Positions 48,767-64,000 of a stretch of 64,000 nucleotides of DNA are shown here, piece after piece (position 1 is the first letter of the stretch; the number at the start of each line of letters is the position of its first letter). A program made the position numbers and the translations under genes. Source of the DNA: Aptenodytes patagonicus (Eukaryota; Chordata; Aves; Sphenisciformes; Spheniscidae); NCBI RefSeq assembly GCF_965638725.1, contig NC_134982.1, positions 3,038,001 to 3,102,000 on the forward strand. Direction: 5' to 3'. Under the pieces are notes generated by a model. It was not told where the DNA came from. It worked only from the letters and a program-made list of their open reading frames with translations, and did no database searches.

Positions 48767-51700
48767 TAGCTTTATTAGTGGCCCAGAGCACACTGGGAAG
48801 ACACTGTGGAGGTGACTGAATGGGATTCATGGATGGCAAGGAAAAAGGGCACAAAATCTAAGATTCTCTGTTAAATGAGAGAAATTGGAGGCAATTAAAT
48901 TTTTAATTCTCGGAGCTTCTAGTATACTATTGCTATGTAGAGACAGGGTGCTGGGGCAGAACTTAAAAGACATTTGCTGGCGTACAAGTGTTAGTGAAGT
49001 TGTCCTGTGCTTTCTTGCCTGCCTTGAGCTGGTAGTGTCCGTGAGATGGGACTGGAGGCACCTTCACAGGTAGCTGTAAAGCTCTGCTGGGTCCTGTGTC
49101 TAGTGTCGCCCTGTCATCAGGAAATGTCAATTTAAAAGGAAAAAAAAGGAGGGGGGAGGAAGGAAAAAAATGTGGGTGGGCTGGGCAAAGGGCTGCAGAG
49201 GGTATATAACAATATCTGATCCCTTTTTTTGAGACAAAATAGTTCACAAAGCATCTGAACACTTATTGTGATGAGGGCATGTGTTAAAACTCCCCTTTAA
49301 ATGAAAGCTTTTCCCAAAGAGGACGCTTTGCAGAGAGTTGCTTTGCAGCACTTGCATGTAAAACAGCTTGAAAAAAGGCAAGTGATTAAAATTCATATGT
49401 GACAGCCTCTAATTTTTCCGGTGACCAGCCCTTTAGAAACTCCCTGCTTACCCAGTGTGAGACTAAGCGCACTCCGTTCATTGAAACAACATTATTTGAG
49501 GCAAAATACACAGCATGGAGTTAATTTGCTCCAAGTGCTGCTTCCGAAGGTGGTGGAGTCAAGCGTTGGGGTGGTGGAAGGGTGGGTTGTTTAGTGATTG
49601 CTAATAGCTGAGTCTGCATGGTTCAAAGCAATTTGTGCTTTGGGAACATATATTATCTGCAGGGCAATGCAACTATCTCCTCCTCTGGTCTTGCTCTCTA
49701 CCGTCCTGATACTACCTAGCGAGGTGCGTTGGATGTTGGTGCCTTTTACACCTCTGGGTGCTGCAGAAGGCATTTGCGCTCCTGAAAGCGCAGTAAAAGC
49801 TTTGGGGGAACATCCAGGATCCCTCGGAGAGCCAGCACAGCTGCCAGTGCCCTGGCTGATTGCTTCTTGCTTTTCTTAGATGAACAAAAGATCCCTTGTG
49901 TGTGCCCAAATCCTGGCGGTGGCTCTGATTTCCTTGTGTGTCATCGCTTTGGGCAGAAGCCTGGAGTTCAGCAAAAATTCCCCTTGAAACTTTTTTCTGC
50001 TGAAGTCAGCCCGACCAGCAGCTTTCCACGCATGAGCAGGGGTTGTTTCTCACTACTCGCCCTGACCCACGTTCCTCTCGATGACTACGTCCCATCAGTT
50101 GTTGCCAGCTCCATGGAGGTGACCGAAGTTTGCATGATGACAGTGCAACACCAGCTTCCCATTCCCAGCCTTTGAGGGCTTTAGTTAAAGGTTAGATCTT
50201 CCCCCTTCGTGTCTGCAGCCCCATTTTTCTTCTCCCCAGCTATCCTCGGCCAGCTCGGCTTGATGGTGCGGTCACTGTGTTGTCTCCAGATGCTGAGCTA
50301 TTAGGAGAGTCGCTGCGGTGTGCTACGGTAGTGAATATATTTGTGTGGCTTTTCTGTCTTTGGCCCTTATCTCTTCCTTTTGTACCAGTTGGGTTGACTC
50401 TGGGCACAGGCCAGGACTTGCTAGTCCAAGTAAGGTTTCTTAATGCCTTTTTTAAAAAAATCATGCATTATACTTAATAAAATGCAAAATTGTACACTAT
50501 CACTAGGTGGTAGAGGTATGTGGTGTGACTAGCGTCGCTGTGGGCGATGGGGCAGGAGAATGGGCCCCCCAAAGGCTGTCAAACGTCTTTCAAAAGTGGG
50601 GGGGCAAGTAGTGAGGTGGTCTTTGCTCGAATCGTAAATCAAACGGCGAAAGCATCGTAAACCCCTTGCTGTATATTCTGTGTGTTTTCCAGTTAGCACA
50701 TCTGGATCTTGCCACGATAGCAACATTATATCACATATGTGGACCTCTTAATTAGCACGACATGTCAGCTAATAATCACAAAATAAGTGCAACGTTCAAA
50801 TCTTAAGGTGGAAAAGATCTCGGGTGATAAAGGACTTGCAAGAGCCTCCCAAGAAGTGTGTGGACTGGGTGAAGTGCCGTGCTCTTTATTCACTTGTGCA
50901 TCCTTTGGGCTGATGCTTTCACAGATGCATGATGTCTGCATGTGGTCAGACAAAAATATCCTGATCGGATCCATGTATAGCTCTGCTAAATTGGAAACGC
51001 AGAACACTTTAACATTCTCCTGCCAGGAGCACGAAGGGGCTCTGCAGACCTTAACTGACCCTTGCAACGTCGGTGGGAAAACAAGTGTTCTGGTGACCTG
51101 TTGGTTAGACTGGAGTTTCCTCCTTCCCAGCGCGAGGATCTCCTAGCAGTGGTGTTGATAGTTCTTGCAGAAGAAATAAAATAAGAAATGCAGGAGTGAT
51201 TTGGTGAACGAGTTCAGCTTCTGCGTATCTGGGCTGCTCAAATGCAGCTCAGATGCTCTCACCTGCAGCTCAGTGGGTACAGGATAACCCCCGGTGTCAG
51301 CAATTCAAACCAGGGTCAGCATCTACTATGTGATTCCTAAATTATAAGTTATATGGAAGTAGTGTGTCTTCATCTTCCACCCCGCTGCCAGCATGCTGTT
51401 TCTGGCACTAAATGCTCAAACACCTGGACTGCGGACGGGTAACTCTATTTAGTAGTGGCTTTCCATTTTTGTTGGAAGTTAATGCACCCAAGTCTTGCAT
51501 CGCACTGTCAAAAGCATATGTCAAAGTGTACAAATCGCTGCCTGCCTACACCAGCAGGCAACACGGATGATCTGTGTCTTGCAGAGATACAGGTGCTGGT
51601 GGGGCTGTGCGTGGCCACGACCTCTTTCTTTTCTGCTGTGGGGTGCAATGCTGGAGCTGGAAAAGAGCAGAAATTGCAGCATTGACCCTGCCCATAACCT

Positions 51701-52366
51701 AATAGAGGCGGGATGGGGTACAGGCACGGTGGGGGTTGTTCTTTGATAGCACTTCAAATTTCAAGCTTTACAAGAGGATTTAAAACCATACAACGAGAGA
51801 GTGGGTAGGAGTTAAAAGAGAGATTAACCTCCGACAGAGATGCAAGAGGAATCAGACTGGCACAATAAATAAGGCTGGATGCTGCGTTAGATTAAAGGCA
51901 GGGAAGGGTTTAGGTCTCCTGGTGAATGAGGCTGGGTTTGCAGCGAGCTGCGAGGCCGATCTGTGCTGCAGCTCAGCAGGGCTTTGTGGCAGGTACCATC
52001 TCAAAACTAAAGCTCTGGTGTAAAAAAAAAAAAAGGGTCAGAAGAAAAAACACTCAATAGCTTTGAATTTAGGAAGGGGAGAAACCAAGGGGGATCTCTT
52101 CTGTTTAGAGTTAAAAATGGGATAGGGAGGAAGGGAGAAGGTTTTGGAAGAGCTATCCCATAAACATGCCGGTGCTGGTGTTAGGCCTCAGGGTTTGCAA
52201 AAGCAGCTGGATGCAACTTCTCCAGAGGTGATACAAAGAAAAGAAAAAATGGGAGAGACTCCGGGTAACGTTTCCCAAGGACTGGAGGAGAGACCCTCCA
52301 GTCTTGCTTGCCCTGCTATGGGAGAGGACAGAGCTGCTCTGAGGATAAGTGGCCAACTAAATGATC

Positions 52367-52394
52367 TTTTTTTTTTTTTTTTTTTTTTTTTTTA
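52367..52394 (+). repeat. Poly(T) tract, 28 T
   Basis: The longest homopolymer in the window. It could be the poly(A) tail of a minus-strand retroposed sequence, but the adjacent sequence matches nothing I recognise. Confidence 0.9.
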
Positions 52395-54313
52395 GTTTCT
52401 TCTTTTTTGGCAATTTGGAATGAGAATGGTGCTATTTGCTAGCAACTTTAATCATAAAAGAGACATCCCTTGTAGAAAAATCATAAATACTCGTAATAGG
52501 ACAGCACTGGCATGGGAGAGCTTAAGGCACAGAAAGGTCAGTGCCTGACTAAGAGTAATGATTGCGTGTGTGAAATATCACCGACTTGGAAGGAGTCGTA
52601 ATGGGCTACATCAGACAGGTAATTACTGCTGCCATGCAGGAGAACTGTTTGAGCTCTGAGGTGTGAAAGCTGCAACACCAAATATCATTAAACATTCAAA
52701 ACGGTGTTTACGAGCATTGTGGTTACATCGGAGCGCAAAGGCTTGCGATTGCCCTTGCCCACCTCCCAGCCACCGTTTGCTATCCCGCATCCTCACTGAA
52801 GTTCTGGAGACCTCAGGATGGAGAACTCTGAGTGCGTGCCCAAAAGTCAACGGTCCCATTGATTTCTGAAAATCTCCTTCTGGGGTTTTCCTAACGTATA
52901 TCAACTGTAATTAATTAGATGGTAGCGTAGGAGTCTTACAAGCATCGGTGGCTGATGATAGTCGAGGTGATGAAGGACCTTCTTTCTAGGACTGCCACGG
53001 GGTGGAATAACAACTGGCTTGTCCTCCTGGTGCCTGCAGAGCTGAACTGCTGGGGGCATCATGCAAGCTTAGGGAGCAGAAAGCCGGCGTGATTCTTGCC
53101 CCCACGTGATCCTTTTTGGGAGGATGCACTGCGAAGCCTCCTCCATCTGCAGGGCTCCGCAGGGGCTAGCTGCTGCTTGCGGGTGGCTCGGGTCGGAGCC
53201 GGGGATGCTCTGTGGTGCGATCCCAGCGCAGAAAAGAGCATCAGGGTGCCAGAGAGCTAATAAAATTGGCCGGGTGCGTGTTTAGCTCTCGTTAGAAACA
53301 GCACACAAAAGAATCACTGACCTCGTTTTAGTGTGGCCGAGGAGCTTGTGTTCTTCCCCAATGGGGTATGCAAAGCATAAACCCTGGGAGAAAGCCATCC
53401 TTCCTGCCTGACCTCAGGAACTGGTGGAAGGATGGGAGACAGCTCAGCATTTTGCAGAAACTTTTTGAGTACGCAGGATTTTCTTTGCTATTGAGGGGGC
53501 ATTTCCAGCCGGCTGCACAAGGCAGTCCAGGGAGAAAGTACCTTAATGAGCCGGGACCAGTGGGACTCCCACCGCTCTCACAGGAGGAGTAACTGGTTTG
53601 CTGGAGCATCGCATAAAAGCGCTCTGACCTCTGCAAAGACATCTTAACTTGCACTGTGGTATTTGATCTCAGCATTAGAAACATGAGATTGATATGCGAG
53701 TTAAACGGTGTTGTGCAGAGGGAAGGTAACGCTTTGCGCTGCTGGTGACTGCCGCAGAAGATAAGGTTAATTTGCACGTTGCCTGTTCTTTGGGCGTCGT
53801 GCTGCATGCTCATCCTTTCCCATTCAGGGCCAAACTGGTACTTTTAGGCTTTTTCCCAGCAACTGAGAGATTCAAGCCCATGTTTTCGCTCTGGCTTCTT
53901 GCTGAAACCCAGGTGCGTGTGAGCAAATTGGCTCCGAAGCCACGCCGGATGGACCCCGAGGAGTACATCATGCCCGATGCATCTTCTCGAGTAAGACCCT
54001 GGATGGGTTGTGCATGATCTAACATCCCCCAGGGACACCTGCAACAGCTGAGTGACATTACACCAGGCTTGGGCGTTGCTGAAATGGGATATTGCTGTTT
54101 TCTTTCTCTGGTTTGTTGCGTTAAGGTGCAACGTTACCTTTGCAGTTGCGATGGTACCAGGATGGGGAAGGGCTACAGCAGCTCTGGGGCTGTTCTGGCC
54201 AAAATGTATTTTGGAGCCATGGTGTGGCCCATGTTGGGTGTAGGTTGTTGGTGAAAAAAATTAGTTATTCTCCCCCATCAGTATAAGCCACTGTATAAAA
54301 AGAGTTATACCTC

Positions 54314-54342
54314 CAAAAAAAAAAAAAGAAGAAAAAAAAGAA
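54314..54342 (+). repeat. A-rich tract with GAA interruptions
   Basis: Thirteen A followed by GAAG and another A-run, in MYO5B intron 4. Simple repeat. Confidence 0.75.
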
Positions 54343-56154
54343 GTTGTATAGGGTAATCCATGCTATTTATGAAAGATACAGTGTAAAAAAGACCCAGATG
54401 AATATGTAGCACTTGAAAAGCTATCCTTATGTTGCTGCTGCCTTCAGCAGCTGCAGCATAAAACATGCATTTGCGGCAGATGTTTGATAGTGCAAACAGA
54501 AAGCATGCCCTTAAACACTCTTGTTTGACCGGACGCTAAATAATATCTTCTTGGGTTTCTCTGAGGGGAAAAGTCCGAGTGCCCCAAAGTTGTGTTTTCA
54601 TATTTGCGTTGACCAGGCGTTGTGTTCTAAAAACCCAAATTAAAGCCAACGAGTAAAACAAGTTGCTGCTCCAAATTCCAGGTATCCCACTGAAATGGGA
54701 ACGATTCCTGGCTTCGGAGGCTGTTTCAGAGGCGGCTCTTCTCTGCATTACAATGCTGCAACACTCTGATTTTTATCTTCACAGTGTGCAACTTCTGTTT
54801 ATTCATTTGAAGGCAGTTAGACCGTCTCAGTTTTTCATCGCTGTCGTTAGCACTTGGGGGGGTGTGATCCAATGGTAATTAAATTATTGCATTTTTATAT
54901 ATCGCTAACAATGCAGTGCAATAGCTACGCTCATTTTTAGCCAATAGTCAATTTTAGTCAATACAGGAGTAGATTAGAGCCTGTTGTGCATCGGGGCTTT
55001 ATGGGTGTTCTCGTTGTGGTCAGGCTAAATGCAAACTGCAGTACTTAAATGATTTTTAATCTTCAGATTGCTTTATGAACACTAATCCTCTGAGCATTCT
55101 GAAAGAAGTAGGTTAAATATGATTTCCACGGTGGAAATGCAGAGAGATTCATTGACTAGTTCCACGACAGAGAGAATTAGTGTCGGATCTGGGATTAGAG
55201 CTGGAGTGACCCCTGATAATTATTCACAGGGTCTGGCTCTGCCTTCGTTTGCTTCGGATATTTTTCCCTCTCGGAGGAGCTGTGTTTTTAGTGCAACTGG
55301 TTTTGCTCTCACTGCGGAGATCAAGATGAAGTTGAGCAGTTTGCTTAAGCTGCTGGTGCCAGTGATGGTTTTCTGAAGGGATGACTATGAAAACAAGTCC
55401 TATAATTTCTAGGTCCCTTCTCACAGCTTTAGATTGCTGCTTTAAAGAAAGCTGACTTTGGAAAAATTCTGACTGTGATTTAGGTCTGGAGAACATTTGG
55501 GGCATATTTGTCTTCAAATACTCCTGCTTTCCAGCAGTGTTGGTGAAGGCTAAGGATCTTGGGTGTGCTGACATGTCCCCTATCTCTTCTTGACAGACGG
55601 GGGTGGTGGGAACCATCACTGTCCTTGGGTTCAAACCCTTTGCTATTGCCGTGGCTTGACCATCCCCTTTCCTGCAGTGAGGAGTTTCCAGGGATGTTCA
55701 GCCCTGACTTTTCCCATCAATTTACCTGGTTTTCATATGTTACAATGACGAATGACATTCCCAGGCTGAGAACTGCATACGGAAACACTGAGCAGTGTCT
55801 CACCTCTGATTGCTCCGATTCAACCAAAATGGGTGCAGCTCTTAGCACCGTGAGAGCTGTGTCCAGCTGGGCGGGCTTGAAGTTTGGACATTTCTACACA
55901 CCTTTCCTAGGCTGTTTGGAGGCAGCTCCAACGGTAGCGGTATTCTCTGCATTGCTGCAGGTGAAGGACTGACTGCTTAAATAAGCCGGGAAATAGGTTT
56001 CCTCGATGCAAAGGCTGGTAATTAGTCCTAATCAGAGCAGGTATCTGTTTGAAGTTCCCTTTCTCTTCGTAGACAACTGACTTTTTTTTTTTTGCCTTGG
56101 GCAGCACCTTTAGATGTTGCCTTAATAAAAAACCTGGTATCTACTAGACTTTCA

Positions 56155-56379
56155 GACTAGACATAAGGAAGAAATGTTTTACGCTGAGGGTGGTGAAACA
56201 CTGGCACAGGTTGCCCAGAGAGGTGGTGGATGCCCCATCCCTGGAAACGTTCCAGGTCAGGTTGGACGGGGCTCTGAGCAACCTGCTCTAGTTGAAGATG
56301 TCCCTGCTTGTTGCAGGGGGGTTGGACTAGATGGCCTTTAGAGGTCCTTTCCAACCCAAACCATTCTATGGTTCTATGA
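56155..56379 (+). mobile_element. CR1 LINE 3' fragment of a different subfamily
   Basis: About 225 bases start in ACTAGACATAAGGAAGAAAT, run through a frame resembling [19 protein letters not shown] and LDGALSNLL with a stop, then GTTGGACTAGATGGCCTTTA, and end with CATTCTATGGTTCTATGAT. The 3' end (LSNLL, GGACTAGATGG, CCAACCCAAACC) differs clearly from the other three copies (RDMV, GGACTCGATGAT, CCAACCTTAATG), so this is a separate CR1 lineage. It is plus-oriented in intron 4. Confidence 0.92.
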
Positions 56380-59300
56380 TATTTTTCACATATTGTGAAA
56401 ACTCCAGTGACTGCCTTATTTGTTTTGCTGGGCTGGACGCCTTGTCCATCTCTTCCTTTGTGGGTGGCCAAGGGTGAGAGTCTTGATGGGTATTGCTCAT
56501 AACATGACAAATCTCTGCAAAAGACGTGTTACTCACCTGCATAGCAGCTTATGAACAGGTATTACTGCTTGAAGAGGGGGCGTTGAAATAGCGAAGTGAA
56601 GCAAAACATTCAGATTGCACAGACAGATGGCAGTCCATGGGCTGTATCAGATGCCACCAACACTTGCAGCCCTCAACTTTGGAGGTGCTGTTGCCCCTCG
56701 CATTGAAGGAATGATCCTGGACTTTGTTCTGGTTGGACTTCTGCGCCTTGATGGTTTTGTAAGCGTCTCTGACGGATGGAGGCTGTAGCTGAGATCATGG
56801 TATTAGTTCTTCAGGCTGTGGGTCATCTTGGAAAGCTGCGTTAAGTGAAGAAACAAAAGTACTGCAGACCCATGGGGGTGAAGCTTAGGGAGTGGCATCT
56901 TTAAGTGCCTCATACCTAGTTTTGAGCTGTAGCAGTGGTACGTGGTGGGAACAGCATCTTCTGCCATCGTTGAAGCTTAATCCCCATTGCGCACCCCGCG
57001 TTGCTGGACGACCGCGAGCGTGTTGTGTGCTGGCATGTGTGCATCGCGTGAGCTGTTTGCTACGGGGAGAAGAGCACTGATGGCACGTCGTAGCAGCATA
57101 CCAAGCCGTGGCGGCAGCCCTGAGGCGCACAGGAGCCACGTAAGCCCCGGGAGGAGGTGTGACAGCATTGCCATGCTGCAGCAGAGCTGGTATTCACCCA
57201 TAACATTTCATTTTATCCAGGCTTTATTTCCATAATAATTTTCTTCTGTGCTGATGCTGCCAAAATTGACTGTATTTCAAGCAGCCGTGTTGCATACTGC
57301 ACCTGCACAATGCCCAAACATTTCAGTATTTTTTATTCCACGCTGAATACAAACAAGTCCTGCCTGGTTTTAACCATTTCTGCTCATTGAGCAGACTCTC
57401 TGCTACTAGCCGCTCTGTGGGGCTCATCTATCTTTCCCTGCTGGCACCCAGCAGTTGGTTAACTTGTACACCGAAGAAGGGAAAGTCTCTGTAGCCTTTG
57501 TTCCTGAAGGCTTTTATTCCTGAGGTTGGAAAAGAAATGTCTGAACATGCATTTTCCACCAAAAAAACCAACAAAAGAAGAGACATGTTACTGCAAACAC
57601 AGGAGCTTGAGTGGCCTTGCTGTCTTGCTTGGAAGCCAGCAGCTTTCTTTTTATTTTATTAATATAATACAACTCCAGAAGTTTTCTTGTGCCACGGAGA
57701 ACCCGCCTGGCCCGTTTCATGTAGCAGCACATCAGCCGTTAGGGCAAATTCTTGAGAAACTCTGGAAAAGTGTGACCTGGCAGAGCAGCTCCAAGAGCAG
57801 TAAATGGTGTTGGCTGTGGTTTTTATCGCTAGGTTCAGTGCCTTTTTGAGAATGATGGTACTTGTTAAAAAGACAAGCCAGAGGGACAAAAAAAAACCAC
57901 CTGGGATGCAACATAAAAGGCAGTTTGTGATGGGACCTGAAGCCCGTGGAGACTGTGGGTCTGGAGAGCTCCTTGGACGGGCTCCCCGGTGGGTTGGTCT
58001 CTGCCTCCTCCAGCAAGGCACACCCCAATAGCTGATATGGAGAAGTTATGAAAGAGGTCAAAATTGTTAATGAGAGATCTTAATTATGAATCTTAGCTAG
58101 AAAAGAAAAAAGAGGATACAAAATATGACCTTGTGGCAGTGCTGACTGGATGCCAAGTAAGGCGTAATTCCTCTTCTTTGAGCTTTATTGGCTTCATTCA
58201 ACTGAAGAGTCTCTCCCAGACTGGTGTAGTTTTCGTCTTCTGGCTTAAAGAAAAAAGAGGAGGGGAAATGTTTCCTGAAATGTGCCGTTTGGGCAGTAGC
58301 TGTTGCACTGAAAATGGTAAGAAGCAGTAATTCTCAACTTTTACGCAAGTGCAGCTCTAAGCCGAGCCACTTTTGCGTTTGCAGAGCATCTTTCGCAGGG
58401 CCAGCACTTGCTGGCAGAGATCTTGGTTGTTGCCTCTTTCTTCTGCTTCTCCCTCACCTCTGATGAAGCACAGTCGGTTCATCTGCGCTTGCAGCCCATG
58501 TCAAAACCTCTGTCTGCCCCTTTTTTTGTAGCTGACATGACTTTTATGTGTTGCATCCTATTGACGGCCAATGTGGGACGTTCGCTGCTGGAGCTCAGCA
58601 AGCAGTTGTCCACGAAGATGACCAAAGCAGATGTGAAACTTCCAACCTACTTTAACTGGAGATAAACAGTGATAAATCACTGCCATCACCTGTCCCGAGA
58701 ACTGCTGCTATGGGCTTATCCAGCATACTTTTATTTTTGGTGCTTACTCTTCCTTCCTCACTTTGGAGCTGGCATTGGGTTCATGTGTCTGGTGGCTCGT
58801 GCTACGAAAAGAGCTTTATCGCACACCCATGGAAGTCTAAAGGTGCGAGACCGGTGTGTTGGCAGCCCCGTGCCCGGATCCTGCTAGCTGACTGCCTGCG
58901 GGAGAGTCACGGTGGCTTTGCCAAGAGGTGCGGAAGGCATGCAGCCATGACTTAGCGAGTCCTCGGTGAGATGTGCAGGCTGTCCCCACCCGGCATGAGT
59001 CACCGGGAACACCGGCTCCGTGTTTTCGGTTGCCTGGGTGAGGTTGTGCTCAGTTCAGGGCTGGTTTTTCTGCATTAACTGCCTGATAGCTGGAGTGGTT
59101 GGAGGTTCCTCCTGCCGTCGTGCTGGTGGATGCCCAGGAGAGGCGGTGGAGCTGGCCAGGGGATGGATTAAGATGTACTTGATGAATTGATCCCTGAAAA
59201 ATATAAACATGGCTGGAAATTAGCTCGTGAGTCCTCTCCTGCTGGAAGTGTTGGAAAGTTGTGGTTTGCACCAAAATGTTACATGTTTGACTTGACTGAG

Positions 59301-61381
59301 GTTTTTTCCAAACCAATTATCTTGACCCTAGAAGGAATTAAGAGGTACGTGCCTGACAGTGGAGGAAAGTAATGGCGTGGTGTTTCAGTATGTTTGTATT
59401 TTTGTTGAAAGTGTAAGAGTGGTGTATGGCAATCATTTAGCCTCTGTTCTTATCTCTCGCTGGTATAAACTTAAACCGAGTATCTGAAATTGAAATGTAT
59501 TTTTATGGTGTTTCCTGATGTCAAGAGAACTGCAAGGTGTAAATTTATTGTTGCACTCGTCTATAGGATTTTGTGTGCCTGCATTCAGCTGTGATTCATG
59601 AAAGCTGGGCAGAGTCCAGGAAGCTGAATTTGATCTTACTTAAAAACACATTCAATTACATACTTGCAGCTTACCCCGATAGCTTTTGGTATTTTGGGAG
59701 CTTATATCAAATCCTGCAGTGAAAATTCTCTCCTTCCCAAAGTCTGCGGCCAAATTGCAGGGGTGCTGGGTTCGCCGTGTGCTAATGATGCCCCGGGGAG
59801 TGGATCCCACTGCAGCAGAGGCACTTGCTCCGGTGCTGGCAGATCTTTGCCTAGAGGGATGTGGTTCTCCTGAAAACGAGCTCCTTTTCCTGCCTTGGCC
59901 CTTTCTCTGCCTTGCAGCTCAAGCACATTAAGCTGATTGGGATGTATCTAGTGGGTACCATGTTGTGCACCCGTGGTGGGAAGAACTGGGTATTTTAATA
60001 TAGCTGTGATGACTTGTGCAAGTTTTTTTGTGTCAATGATTAATTTTGCAAGTAGAAAAAGGCATTTGGATGAGTCTTGTGCTCCGTGCAAGGCTCAAAA
60101 GCTACATGAGGTGATGCACCCTGAACTTCCCCGTGAAAAGTCCTGTGCCCTTGGAGGTATCTGGTGGTCCGCCCTAGCTCTGATGGCATCAGCAGCCCGG
60201 AGAGGCAGAGCTGCTCCTACGACCCGGCACCAGCCCAGGAACCGGGGCAGTGGCATCTGCTCCCGTGACGGCTGGAGAAGGGTTTGCATCAGCCCCTCGG
60301 TGCCAGGATAATGCTTCCCACTCCTGCAAAGCTTTTTCATACGTGCAGGTAAAAAGGTCTGGTGTGTATTTGCTTGAATTTTGTTATCCTGGTGCTGGTA
60401 CAGCTGTATCCTTTTGTAAGCAAATTTGGTGTGTGCTTGGAAGAGGGTAGGGCTGCCTGATCCTTCTGTTAATGAGCGAGACCTTCTTAAAAACAACTTT
60501 GTTTTGCAAAGCTTCAGGAGCTGAACAAACTTTACTTGGTGATGTCTACCAGGAATTGCTTTTGAACTCTTTATCCTCTTTTTCTTACCCCTTGGTCCCA
60601 GAAGTACCTCTGCGCTTTGGAGCAGTGACTTCCAATTTGGCAGGATTTGGGGATGAATAGATGGTACGAGTCCGATGTCAGAGACGTGCTTTGTATTATC
60701 GTTGTCAAAGTTTTAACCAGATGTTGGGATGTGTGTGAAAATACTGATGTTCATATAATTGCATAGCGAATCAAATGACTCCTGCTATTTCCTAACCTTA
60801 GGGTGCTTGATTTCACAACTTCGGTATTTTTAACATATTTTGAGCGTAGGGGAACCTTTCTGGGTATCTATGTTTTAATAGTTCAGCAATAGGCTGCTCG
60901 AGCAAGTTTCCTAAGTAATTGCCCATGTTTTGTTGAGCAAAATCTCAAATACTTGAGTGAAGGCGTTGGGGGGAAAAATTAAATATATGATATTAGAAGC
61001 TGATATTCAGCCAATGCCCGTTAATAGTTCTCCAGACAAATGTCAAGCAGCAGAGGTTTGTTATTGCGGCATATAAGGAATGGGCTTCCCAACGCTGGGC
61101 TACGTGCTCCGGGGGTGAAGAAAGCAGCAGCGCTTCATGTAGGGGTTCATCTCCTGCTGTCTCTGCAGGCCCTTGGAGATGTTCTGGAGATGTTCAGTGT
61201 GTCCTTTACGTTTTAGCTGAGATGTATCACAATTGTGTATTATTCACTGTTACTTTGGTAGAGTCCAGAATAAATCCAGCATCCATAGCGTAGGTGGTAG
61301 CGAGGCGAGGGAGATGGAGACATGTGAGGATGGAAGATTGTTGTGTGATGTGAACAAGCTATTAACAAGAAAATGGATTAA

Positions 61382-64000
<2,619 letters not shown>

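Noticed and set aside
53328..53813. 161-codon minus-strand frame in intron 4
   Set aside because: It has no recognisable motif or splice partners. Its length is within chance expectation for this base composition.

Overview
This is vertebrate nuclear DNA, almost certainly from a bird. Coding sequence appears as short exons with GT/AG splice sites, separated by large introns. The only recognisable interspersed repeats are CR1 LINE 3' ends with the typical avian terminus of repeated ATTCTATG-like units. No bacterial-style gene clusters, CRISPR arrays or viral genes are visible, and most open frames here are chance frames in intron or intergenic DNA.

Layout on the + strand: positions 1-2026 carry the last two coding exons of CFAP53 (CCDC11), a coiled-coil ciliary protein, followed by a short 3'UTR with an ATTAAA signal at 2358. 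About 6 kb of intergenic DNA follows. A CpG island at about 7.8-9.07 kb contains the promoter, 5' leader and first coding exon of MYO5B (unconventional myosin Vb). The rest of the window is MYO5B: exon 1 (8365-8391), a 30.7 kb intron 1, exon 2 (39051-39161), exon 3 (42467-42638), exon 4 (44909-45053), a 16.4 kb intron 4, exon 5 (61414-61570) and the start of intron 5. The five exons join in frame to give residues 1-204: the N-terminal SH3-like region and the start of the motor domain through the P-loop. The remaining roughly 90% of the protein lies beyond 64000.

The tandem order CFAP53 then MYO5B on one strand matches the mammalian 18q21 arrangement as I know it, which supports both identifications. 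Parts of the 18q21 block are Z-linked in birds, so the window may be Z-linked; the sequence itself does not show this.

The accessory content is modest. There are four CR1 insertions: three closely related, one of them inverted, and one from a different subfamily. There are also several microsatellites and homopolymer tracts, a secondary CpG cluster in intron 1, one exon-like segment in intron 1, and a few small direct and inverted repeats. I found no convincing new multi-gene system. The most useful leads concern MYO5B leader and promoter architecture (an upstream mini-ORF, tetranucleotide repeat and TATA-like box), candidate intronic regulatory elements, and a few unusual residues in the myosin motor.
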